In this document: piece after piece, positions 44,701 to 52,646 of the stretch
How positions within the stretch are numbered: the stretch's first letter is position 1
Layout of the letters: each line of letters opens with the position of its first letter
Assembly: GCA_000310025.1 (NCBI GenBank)
Contig: FN648498.1
Coordinates: forward strand, 268,280-320,925
DNA length: 52,646 bases
From: Ectocarpus siliculosus
Lineage: Eukaryota > Sar > Phaeophyceae > Ectocarpales > Ectocarpaceae
Direction: 5' to 3'
Notes under the pieces: model-generated
Told to the model about the DNA's origin: nothing
Database searches by the model: none
What the model saw: only the letters and a program-made list of their open reading frames with translations
Program-made: the position numbers and the translations under genes

Positions 44701-47700
44701 TCAAGGGGACGCTTGATACGAAGGTCTGTAAAGGTGCACGGGAAAGCGCGGTGAAAAACGAGGGGAAAAATCGTCCGCACGTGACGGCCTAGACTTTGCT
44801 GTGAGTTGTGGGCGGCCGCTTGTTTCGAAGAGACGTATCGCGTCAAGCCGTGAACAGCTTGTGCTCACGGTGTTCGTTTTGCTGACGAAACACGTGCATT
44901 TGTACTTCGGAAAACCGTGGTCACCAAGAAGAGACGTCGCGAACCGGACATTTATGAGGGACAACACGTTAGAGGCCAAGTAGAACGTTGCCGCTGAGAG
45001 CAAGTATAGTTGGTTATCTCGCAACTACCTCCTGGCGTAGCATGTGTGTGGACGTGAGTTCGACTCACAGCAGCCACACCACCCGCGATTTCGTCCTGCG
45101 CATACGATACCCAAAGAATAAATGTAGCTTTCTTCGCCGTTACACAAGCCTCGACTTAAAAGGCCAACGAGGGAGAGGGCTATCCCGTCGGACAAAAAAC
45201 AGAGCAAGTACTGCAGAGGCAGGGAGGGCGAGAAAGAAAAAAATGCGTGTAGCCTTTCTCCTGCAAGCGATGTCCTGGCTGGTTTCGTCCAAAAACACCG
45301 AAGGGTTCTTCGTGCATGAACGCCATGCTCGCTATGTACCAGGTACGGTAGCAGGGAAACAACAAGTATGCTACAACAAGAAGCGATGAACGACAGGAAC
45401 ACACACAATGACGGGAGGTGTGCGCGTATCGATGCATATGCGCCTAAAATTTTAGGGAAAAGGATGACCCTCCACACGAAAGAGGAAGGTTTTAGATCGG
45501 CAGCAGCGGGGTTGAATGCCGCGAGGGCGGATGATGCTCTGGCTGCGTACATGCTGTTCGTTGTGATGAGGAAAGGTTACGAGCAAGGTTTTGTTTTCGA
45601 CGCTAGGGAAAAGAGTGAACTGGTTCACCAATCTCCGAGCTCCGAGCCGTTTATGAGGACGCGTAAATGCATACGACTACAACCACGTCGAACACGGCCG
45701 GGCCAACCCTCACCCACATGTTCTGCAAGTAAATATCGGGCCGCCCGCCTCTTGTTGTTTGAACACGACAAACAAGTAACTCAGCACGCTACAGTCTTAT
45801 ATTTTTTCCACCCACACCACTGCGAAAATTCAGAACGCCGACATCCCTTGCAGATATCACTGTTGTCGTCGCTGTCAAAACACTTGGGGGTAACGTGTTG
45901 TCATGTAGAAGCAGTAGATTCAATCATGATGCGCCGGGCAAGTTGGACCAAATACGGGCCACAATTTTTGAGCCGAGTCCCTAGTGGACTAAAAACGACT
46001 CAACAGACAGAGACGCTGCTTGTTAACTCATCCGTTCCAAGCACGGATGGAGAGAAGGCAACTTGCCAGCTAAAGGGCGCCAGATTGTTGATGAACTTCC
46101 AACACCAGGAGCATGATGTTCCAAAGACAGAAACTCGGTCGCCTACAGAAAAGGCTATTTATGCAAGACTTGGGGACAGGGGCAAATCGTCTCCATCTGA
46201 ATTGCATCGGCATCTACGTATTAAGGAATAATAAAAACATACACAGAAAGATTACCCATTCGAGATATACCTAAGTATTTGATTCCATCAAACACAGCGG
46301 ATGCTGTACGCGGAACAGATGTGTTCCACATCATTATACACAGCAGTTGTTCCGCCGCATGTATCGTATCGTACTACCATTAGATATGTATACACAACCA
46401 GTCAGCAGCCCCGCACTGTGGGGAAAATGGTGGTTGGTTAAATAGCAAAACTGGAAGGGTATTTCATGAAAGACACGTCCAATATAGGTTGCAGTAGTGT
46501 TTTTCGTCCACCCAAAACGTATTCGGGCTCTTCGGCGCTGAAAATTTCTCTCCCACAGGTGTGGCGCGGTGTGGCTGGCAGAGACACACGACCCCCAGAA
46601 TTTGAAACAAGCTGGCTCCCATGTGAGGTTGGCAAATCATATTTGTCCGACCTTCGTGGATATCACATGAGTACAAAAAAAGAACAGCACCGCGTGGCCC
46701 AAGTGGCACGGGCGTGGCAGGCAGACTCCGTTAAGCGACAGCAGGTGTGAGTAGATGGTACTTTGCTGCTGTAAAACTCCGACAACATCTGGTGGTGGTG
46801 TGGCATACGTAACACCATTGTGTGTGTGTCTGTGGAAACTTAACTTTTCGAAGTTGCCAATTCGCGAACTGTCAGAAGGTTGATCGATCGAGGGACTGGT
46901 GAGCTGGTTAGAGCCGATTCAACAGATAGATGCGAGGGAGGCGGAATCGAAACGACCTCTTCTCGGCACCCTCCTCGTGCTGGGCGATTGCGGCCGCGGC
47001 CGCATGCAGCCGCATAGCACCTGTCACTGCGGCCGCCCGGACTACTTATTCCCCGACAACAAGGCCGCCGCTACCTGCGTTGTGTGCAACCTCCCCCCTT
47101 ATTATGCATACCATGGTGATGCAACCTCCCGTGTGCTCAACAAACCAGACCAGTTCAGCAGCCGAAAGACAGATTTTTGCTCACCTTGACGGCATCCGTC
47201 GCACGCCCGGATTCGAGGTAGGACCTCATGGTGTCCGGATCACGAGGCAAGGCCCCTCTCGTGTGCATTTTGGTTACGGTCAAATCCACTTCGGTGGGGC
47301 AAGCAGCACGCATGTGCGGCAGCGAAAGGCACGCACGGAGGAAGTTTCGGGCGATTGATTATCTGCGACAGAGAGGATGCGGCTCTCTCCATTTTTGTGT
47401 GGAGACGACGCATGGGTTTTCGTTGTTGTGCACGGGCGTCTCACAAAGCTCTCCTACAAATGACAGTTATTTACGGCACAAGGTCCTTGCCGTACGACTG
47501 CTGCTGCTAGACCAGCACAACCAGAGACAACAGGGTGGTATGGCGAAGAGCGTGCCGCTAAGTTGTGTGACTGCAAACTACAGCGTAACTCACTGTCAAA
47601 GACGCAGAAGGTGATGCGATGCCGGAGTAGGTGCTGCCGAAGCTCCGCCATCGCTGGATCCAGCGCGCACTCCTGCTCGATCGCGGCATTTCCCGCCGTC

Positions 47701-47783
47701 ATGTTGGGATATGAGACTAAGGCCGTGGCGAAGTGCTCTCGCAGTGCCGGGAGAGGGACCTCTGATGTGTAGGGATTGGCCAT
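41733..47783 (-). CDS. HAD-superfamily phosphatase-like protein with Gln/His-rich tail
   Basis: HAD hydrolases use an Asp nucleophile for phosphoryl transfer. Inferred exons are 47783-47594, 47288-47185, 43185-43132, 42973-42596 and 41951-41733 (314 residues; phases 1, 0, 0, 0). Motif I (CVFDMDLTVT, D63/D65) is formed only after splicing exon 1 to exon 2, which supports the model. Motif II is GIATFQ (T132), motif III is K187 in SYTKNDMIR, and motif IV is LLIDDTRRN (D211/D212). The order and spacing are those of small soluble HAD phosphatases. The C-terminal exon is Ser/Thr/His/Gln-rich and ends in GYGYGYY. The donor after exon 4 (AAG|GTTCGT) is weak; without it the protein would end ten codons later with TAG at 42572. 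Exon 3 (18 codons) is the least certain. Intron 2 is 4.0 kb. Substrate unknown. Confidence 0.75.
45368..46231 (+). CDS. Unexplained 287-codon frame nested in intron
   Basis: An uninterrupted plus-strand frame from ATGCTACAACAAGAAGCG to TAA lies wholly inside intron 2 of the minus-strand HAD-like gene. It contains an Ala-rich amphipathic stretch (FRSAAAGLNAARADDALAAY) near residues 42-61 and a polar C-terminal half. No known domain, signal peptide or membrane span is recognisable. A frame this long is unlikely by chance at this base composition but not impossible. AATAAA-like signals (ggaataataaaaac) overlap the stop, as in a real 3' end. It could be a nested gene, a remnant of a transposed element, or chance. 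Confidence 0.3.
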   Translation: MLQQEAMNDRNTHNDGRCARIDAYAPKILGKRMTLHTKEEGFRSAAAGLNAARADDALAAYMLFVVMRKGYEQGFVFDAREKSELVHQSPSSEPFMRTRKCIRLQPRRTRPGQPSPTCSASKYRAARLLLFEHDKQVTQHATVLYFFHPHHCENSERRHPLQISLLSSLSKHLGVTCCHVEAVDSIMMRRASWTKYGPQFLSRVPSGLKTTQQTETLLVNSSVPSTDGEKATCQLKGARLLMNFQHQEHDVPKTETRSPTEKAIYARLGDRGKSSPSELHRHLRIKE

Positions 47784-50112
47784 CTCTGTACTTGTATCCG
47801 TGTTTGTGTCCTCTTTAGTTCGTTCCCTGTTGGTCCGATCTGTGGTACGTGACAGCAGGTGAGCTTTTGAGAACCTGGAGGACAGCAGAGAGGTGGTGGG
47901 AACCAGCCGCAGGTTCAAGTTTTGACGACAACAGCTGTATTGTGGGCGTACAGTGTAGAAAGGGGACGAGTTGTAGAGCGCTGAGAGAGTCCGAGGCGCA
48001 CGCGGGCGAGATGGCGGTGGCGCATATATCAATGATGTGTCACCGGACCCGTTTGGAAGATCTCTTTGGTACTCCGGAACTTTTGTGTTACGTACCATGG
48101 GTATGCAACAGATTTCCAGATTTTTTTCCCATTCACGTTCGCCAGGAAAGGAACTTGCGTGATTGAACGCCAGGAAATAATACATACAGCATCGCAGAGG
48201 CCTATCTCTCTCGCTCTCTCTATGTCTCCCACCTTCTCTCCCTTCTCCTAGTCTCCGCTGCTGACTGTCAAGTTGTGCGTACCGCCTGCGGTATCACCAG
48301 GTATGACTGCGGCCCAACGAATACATGAAAAAAAATAAAAACATATCTTCAATTTTTTTTCGTTTGCAGAGAAGGAGCCAGCCACCAGCGAACAGATACT
48401 GGCCATCGTTTTAGATAGATCCTCTTCCACAAATAAAAAAAATGATCCAGTCATCTGTCAGCGAGCTGGCAGCGGTACCTTTCGTACCCGATGTAAAGAA
48501 ATAAAATAATATCCGTGGGTCACATGGAAAAGGCGTGGCGAAAGTCCCTCCGCTTGACGGAATAAAAAATCATATTATGGATGGTGGTTATTACCAGCAC
48601 TTCGGATTATGCTACAAAAAGCGTAGCCGCTTGTGCCGGGATGGAATGAAGTGAGTCAGAGGGTGGCTGGATAACGGGCGCGTCGCGCACCGCGCACCCG
48701 TGCATGTACCTGCGTTTGCGGCCCACGCCGTCTTACAAACCCTATTTCGACGAGTCACGAGAAAATAGTGATAAATGCACTTCCGGAGCAACAAGGCAGA
48801 AAAACTTGGACAAACCCACAGCAGAGTTTGGGTGTACTACTTGCAGTACAACAGCGGATGTCGGCTGCAGCCGCTGTTTACATGGCATGCCGCAGAGGAA
48901 GCTCATCCAAGTGACCCTAGATTGGAATTCTTCACTTCAAGAGACGGCTACACCACGCGGCAACAACAGGTTGTCGCAAGAAGTGGTCGATCACATTTGT
49001 TTTGGTAACCGTTTCCTCCGAGTACAGCAAGCAGTAGCTTCGGCACCGTTGAGGATACCAACAACTGCATCATTACAGCAGTCACGAGCTCCCTCTTCCG
49101 GTGGTAAGTTACAGTAGACCTATTTTCACTGAGAAGAGCACGCCAAGGGGATTCGAAGCAGACCGCCTTCTTCACAAACGCGAACAGGCTGGGAGTATCA
49201 ACGGGGGTCTGAGCACCCCCCCCCCTCCGCGCCCTCACGGGAGGCGGGAAGACTCGCAGCTCTTCACGAAACGAACCACAGCCCGCACATCATGCATGAG
49301 CAAAAAAACGCAAGAACGACGACAACTCAGACATTTGAGAATCGAACGGTTCACCAACAAATTTGCCAAGTTCCTGAAGATGGAGCCATAAATCATGCCC
49401 CCGCGGGACATCCTCCCGCGAGCGACTAACGAGCCCGCTTGGACGCCACAATATCTCAGACAAAAGAGGACGGATGGGCGTATCACGCCATGGGGTGTGC
49501 GGGTGCAAGCGCTCGCACGGTAACGACGCTGTCGCACGTAGGCACGGGGGCATCTTCGTGCCTGAAACTGATGGCCAATCCACTGCGGACGTGCTCTCGT
49601 ATATTTCTCTAGACACGAAAAAAAAAACGCTAAAGAAAGCAGAATAACAGGAGAGATCAGCCATCTTCAGGCAACCTTAAAATTCCCTGCTCCTTCGTAA
49701 AATACTAAACGTCAAGCAACAACAACCCCGAAGTCCATCTAGCCGCAGCCGACCTACCGGAATTCACCGATCGATCGGCCTGATGGTGGTTCGCGCTTGG
49801 AAGGAACACCCCACGGACGGAGTCACGAAAGACCGCTCAGCAACAGCCCCAACGAAACGTTAATGCGGGTTGTTTTTCAAGTCAAACAACGCCATCAACC
49901 CAACGTCGACGTATGTATCTAACACATTACTTTGATATTCTAAATCGACCTACGAGTTGTAGGGAAATCGACTTGGGCCCATCTCACTGCAAACGAAGGT
50001 TCCGATATTGCCGGGACACTCCCAACATCTGCCGGCGTCACTAACCCTAACCCTAACGTACATAGGAAACGAGAAATCATTATTTTAATATGTACCATCT
50101 TCCACTTGGCAC
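47784..50112. other. Upstream of HAD-like gene, no recognised gene
   Basis: The stretch holds frames of up to 137 codons (48704-49117) with no family resemblance. Three CCCTAA-type units lie at 50041-50057. The HAD-like gene promoter should be near 47.8-48.2 kb; no defined element was identified. Confidence 0.35.
50041..50057. repeat. Short interstitial telomere-like array
   Basis: The sequence ctaaccctaaccctaac is nearly three perfect CCCTAA units, isolated in non-coding DNA 56 bp from the end of the HopJ-like exon. Confidence 0.6.
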
Positions 50113-50358
50113 CTATTTGTGGGACAGAGGTAAACCGTCAGGGAAATCGACCCCGCCCCACCCGCTCGCCACAAAGGCCCTGATGTTGCCGTGGCTTTCG
50201 CCGTCCGGGTCGGCCAGCACGCCCCGATAGTGCTCGCCGAAGCAGGCCAGGGTATCTTCCGGAGAAAGGCCGACGATCTTGCCAAAGGCAAACACCTTAC
50301 AGCTTCCCTCGTTGGCGCCCGCGTCACTCGATGTCTCGCCATTGACAAAGCTTTTCTC
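50113..50358 (-). CDS. HopJ-family protein, C-terminal exon
   Basis: The exon encodes about 81 residues ending GLPLSHK, then TAG. The pattern FVNGE...EAGxNxGSCKxFAF, LSPEDTLACFGEHYR, LADPDGESHGNIRAF and GWGGVDF matches the HopJ family. This small domain is common in gammaproteobacteria and is named after a Pseudomonas secreted protein; its biochemical role is not established, and homologues occur in algae. Here the Ala before N-x-G is replaced (DAGANEGSCK). The frame stays open upstream but has no ATG before an in-frame stop. About 130 bp upstream contain no AG and end at TTTCGAG|AAAAG, so an acceptor near 50350-50358 is likely. The N-terminal third must lie on an exon further right, possibly beyond the window or disrupted by the adjacent retroelements. 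Confidence 0.75.
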   Translation of the reverse strand, partial: EKSFVNGETSSDAGANEGSCKVFAFGKIVGLSPEDTLACFGEHYRGVLADPDGESHGNIRAFVASGWGGVDFPDGLPLSHK

Positions 50359-51109
50359 GAAATCATATGATACAGATGGACGCCGCCAAAAATTGATGGG
50401 TTGGGGGCGTTTGTGATGTTGTCGTTGCGGTAGACACGCGCCCAAGACAGCCCAAGGCAGCAGCAACGGCAGCAGATGGCGCGTTCAGAGGACATCGTGT
50501 CAGAGTTCAGAGCCTGAGGTTCATGGGGGTGTCGGCAGATGGGATGAAGAGATGGGCGAGGAAAACAAGTTTAGCGCGGCGGCAAAACAACATTCGGGAC
50601 AAAACATGTTGTATGAACGTGGGGTCGGCAGGTGGAGGCGATGAGATAAAAAACAAGAACACCAATAAAACAGACCAAGGCGATTTTTGAGAACAAGGCC
50701 TCAAAGACACCTAGCGGACAGGTTCATCATTTCATGACAGAGCGTTTCACGCTGCAGGCACGCTAGTCGACAAGAAAAGAGATTCGCACCGATGTATCGG
50801 CATAGTTTTTGGGTCCACACCGACAATCCTTAGAATCCCAGGCCTTGTATGTATTTTCTGTCTACAACGCTCGCTGTGCCATCCTGCGTGGACGCACTTG
50901 CTCGGGCGATGGATTAGCTTGCCCCCAGAGAAGAAGCCAGGACCAACATAGGTTGAAATAATATGGCCACGTAACCCTCGTACATGAATATGAAGGGGAA
51001 GTTTTGTTTTTCGAGGAATATTACATTGCGAGTGCGTCATGCAAAAATCTTGCAGTCTGCCATAATCCTCGTCACTACCCCCTCCCCCGCCCGAAGTGGA
51101 CAAACAAGA
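50359..51109. other. Between HopJ exon and retroelements
   Basis: This is probably intron or flank of the HopJ-like gene. A 118-codon minus-strand frame (50747-51103) resembles no known family. No HopJ N-terminal segment was recognised. Confidence 0.4.
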
Positions 51110-51840
51110 AGACGGGCAGATAACCCAAGGAGTGGGTCAAGGTTGTAGATGACGTATGGAACGAGTTCGAAATTGACGAAGGTGAAATGCTGGAAACGGA
51201 AGGTGTAGAGGGTTTCAAGGAGAAGATATCCGTTGCTTTTGCCGAGAGAGAAGACCAGAATCTAACCAAAGAACCCAAGGATAAAGAGGGTATAGATGTG
51301 TACGGAATGTTGAAAGAAGGGACGGAGTTCAAGGAGTACCTGCATGGACCAATCGGTGCAGGGACAGCTGAAGAAAAATTCAGGACGGGCACTATTGGCC
51401 TTCGAGAACGTAGACGAATATATAGGAAGGTAGCCGATGAAGCCGGCAAGTTCAAATGAAAATGCGCCTCCGAGTGCGGAGACCGGGTTCACGTAGGAAT
51501 GTCCTTTGTACAAGAAGGAGAGGGAAGTGTTCATGACTGAGCTGGGAAAGGTAGAAGGAAGATAACAGGAAAATGTTTGAGGCATGGAATAGCCAGGATA
51601 AGATGGTAGCTGTACAGGGGCAAAGGAAGTTGAAAAGGTGGAAAAGGCGGGAAAATGAGACCTACAGGACAGATGGACCAGGGAAGACATTTCTGAGCCA
51701 CCTTTTGCAAAGTAGAAAGGAACGGTTGGCCATCGGTGATCGGTCCTATGGGAACAATGCTTCGTCCTCGCGAGGACGCGTGGTCAATGGTCAAACCGCT
51801 AACGAATGCAAAACATTAGAGTACGCCCCCCCCCCCCCCC
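51110..51840 (+). mobile_element. Non-LTR retrotransposon 3' end, copy 1 (degenerate)
   Basis: Plus-strand relic with the same domain order as copy 2: WVKVVDDVWNEF, LETEGVEGFKEK, DVYGMLKEGTEFKEYLHGP and GLRERRRIYRK, then stops and frame shifts. It ends 'gacgcgtggtcaatggtcaaa...gagtacg' plus a C run (about 51829-51840). The reverse transcriptase core and everything 5' is absent. Confidence 0.75.
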
Positions 51841-52646
51841 AACCAAGGTAAGTAGATTGTCGGACGATAGACTACCAGCCATGGTTGACAAGGCAGCTTG
51901 GGGAAAAGCGACTCCAGAGAAGAAGGGAATCAGATGGGACAAGGTGGTACAGAAGGTTTGGAAGGAGATAGGAGACGAGGAGGAGACGTTGGACACGGAA
52001 GGGTTCGGGGGGTTCAAGACGAAAGTCAAGGAGATGCTAGAGAGTAGGGAGGAGGCAACCCTTCGGAAGAAGGTACGAAGCGAAGACCACTTGGAGATAT
52101 ACGGGAAGTTGAAAGAAGGGATAGGGATGAAGACGTACTTGGACGGCCCCATGGACTATGCGGAAAAGCTGAAATTGCAATTTCGAGTAGGCGATCTGGA
52201 CTTGCCAGAACGGAGGAAGAGGTATACCAGCCGTAGGAGAGAGGAAGAGGAGGATAGACACACATGTCCATGTGGCAAATCGGAGGAGAGTAGACCCCAC
52301 ATAGTTGGGGAGTGTGAGTTGTACAGGAAGGAAAGAGAGGATCTCGAGGAGGAAATGAGACAGAGAGGGTGTGACATGGACAAGTTTGGTAAATTAGACA
52401 ACAGCGAAAAAACGATCGCGATAATTGGGGATAGATGGTGGGCACAAGAGGCCCTAGAGGACGGGGATAAGATGTGCAAGAAATTTTTATGGAGTTTGTG
52501 GCAGAAACGTAAAGAGCTCCCAAATGTTGGTGGTGTCTCTAGTAGGTGTAGGAACGGTGCTCCGTCTCGAAAGGGACGCGTGGTCAATGGTCAAATGACT
52601 ACGGCAAGCAACAAATGAGTACGCCCCCCCCCCCCCCCCCCCCGTC
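51841..52646 (+). mobile_element. Non-LTR retrotransposon 3' end, copy 2
   Basis: Directly abuts copy 1, head to tail. It carries an open frame to 52618, then gagtacg and a poly-C tail of about 20 bases running to the window edge. It is 5'-truncated; no RT catalytic or endonuclease domain is in the window. Confidence 0.85.
51881..52618 (+). pseudogene. C-terminal part of LINE reverse-transcriptase ORF
   Basis: The 245-codon frame encodes the region downstream of the RT domain of a LINE-type ORF2. It has charged helical repeats (DKVVQKVWKEIGDEEE, YGKLKEGIGMKTYLDGP), a C-x-C-x8-H-x4-C knuckle (CPCGKSEESRPHIVGEC), then ERRKRY-type and EKTIAIIGDRWW motifs and a basic Asn/Ser-rich end. CCHC knuckles at this position are typical of non-LTR elements and probably bind RNA or DNA. 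The frame is open upstream through the poly-C tail of copy 1 (to 51806), which is incidental. Without the enzymatic domains the copy cannot be autonomous. Confidence 0.8.

Noticed and set aside
47454-48185. 243-codon minus-strand frame taken as a single gene
   Set aside because: Only 47594-47783 behaves as exon. The part upstream of the internal ATG has no support, and downstream of the GTGAGT donor the frame runs into intron.
1-52646. CRISPR array, rRNA or bacterial operon structure
   Set aside because: No regularly spaced repeats with unique spacers, no rRNA-like sequence, and genes are spliced and widely spaced.

Overview
The window looks like nuclear DNA of an intron-rich stramenopile, most likely a brown alga related to Ectocarpus. 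The reasons are long GT-AG introns, large gene-poor stretches, decayed ankyrin and TPR family members, a protist-type PARP family, and a CCDC130 protein of the plant/protist type. This assignment is an inference; no rRNA or organelle marker is present. Exons were rebuilt by eye from protein-family matches, splice signals and reading phase, so coordinates are exact only where stated and no transcript evidence was available.

Left part (1-19.5 kb). A minus-strand low-complexity acidic/basic exon (936-1345) is followed by a decayed ankyrin-repeat gene (3.64-4.68 kb, plus). A seven-exon poly(ADP-ribose) polymerase gene runs on the minus strand (11988 to 5809). It has two N-terminal Cys/His motifs and a complete H-Y-E catalytic triad. 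An intronless TPR gene (13772-15307, plus) is followed within about 300 bp by a second, plus-strand PARP catalytic domain (15614-18005), which could be part of the same transcript. The last exon and 3' flank of the first PARP gene recur near 19.2-19.9 kb as an orphan fragment, so a PARP unit has been partly duplicated here.

Middle part (19.9-37.3 kb). A two-HMG-box chromatin protein lies on the minus strand (25858 to about 22789). One of two related TA-flanked MITEs sits in its first intron and the other just beyond its last recognised exon. Divergent from it, and separated by 1.7 kb, is a complete four-exon CCDC130/CWC16 splicing-factor gene (27537-32459, plus). Two less certain minus-strand genes follow (34.8-35.5 kb, interrupted by a 100-base N gap, and 36.6-37.3 kb).

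Right part (37.3-52.6 kb). After about 4.4 kb with no recognisable gene comes a five-exon HAD-superfamily phosphatase-like gene (47783 to 41733, minus). Its catalytic DxDxT motif is created by splicing, and its 4 kb second intron holds an unexplained 287-codon frame on the opposite strand. A HopJ-family exon (50113-50358, minus) lies next to two tandem, 5'-truncated non-LTR retrotransposon ends. Both of these end in 'gagtacg' followed by a poly-C tract at the window's right edge.

The strongest unusual signal is the PARP cluster: phase-0 exons, different N-terminal modules on otherwise similar catalytic domains, and an orphan terminal exon. This is what exon shuffling and segmental duplication would leave behind.
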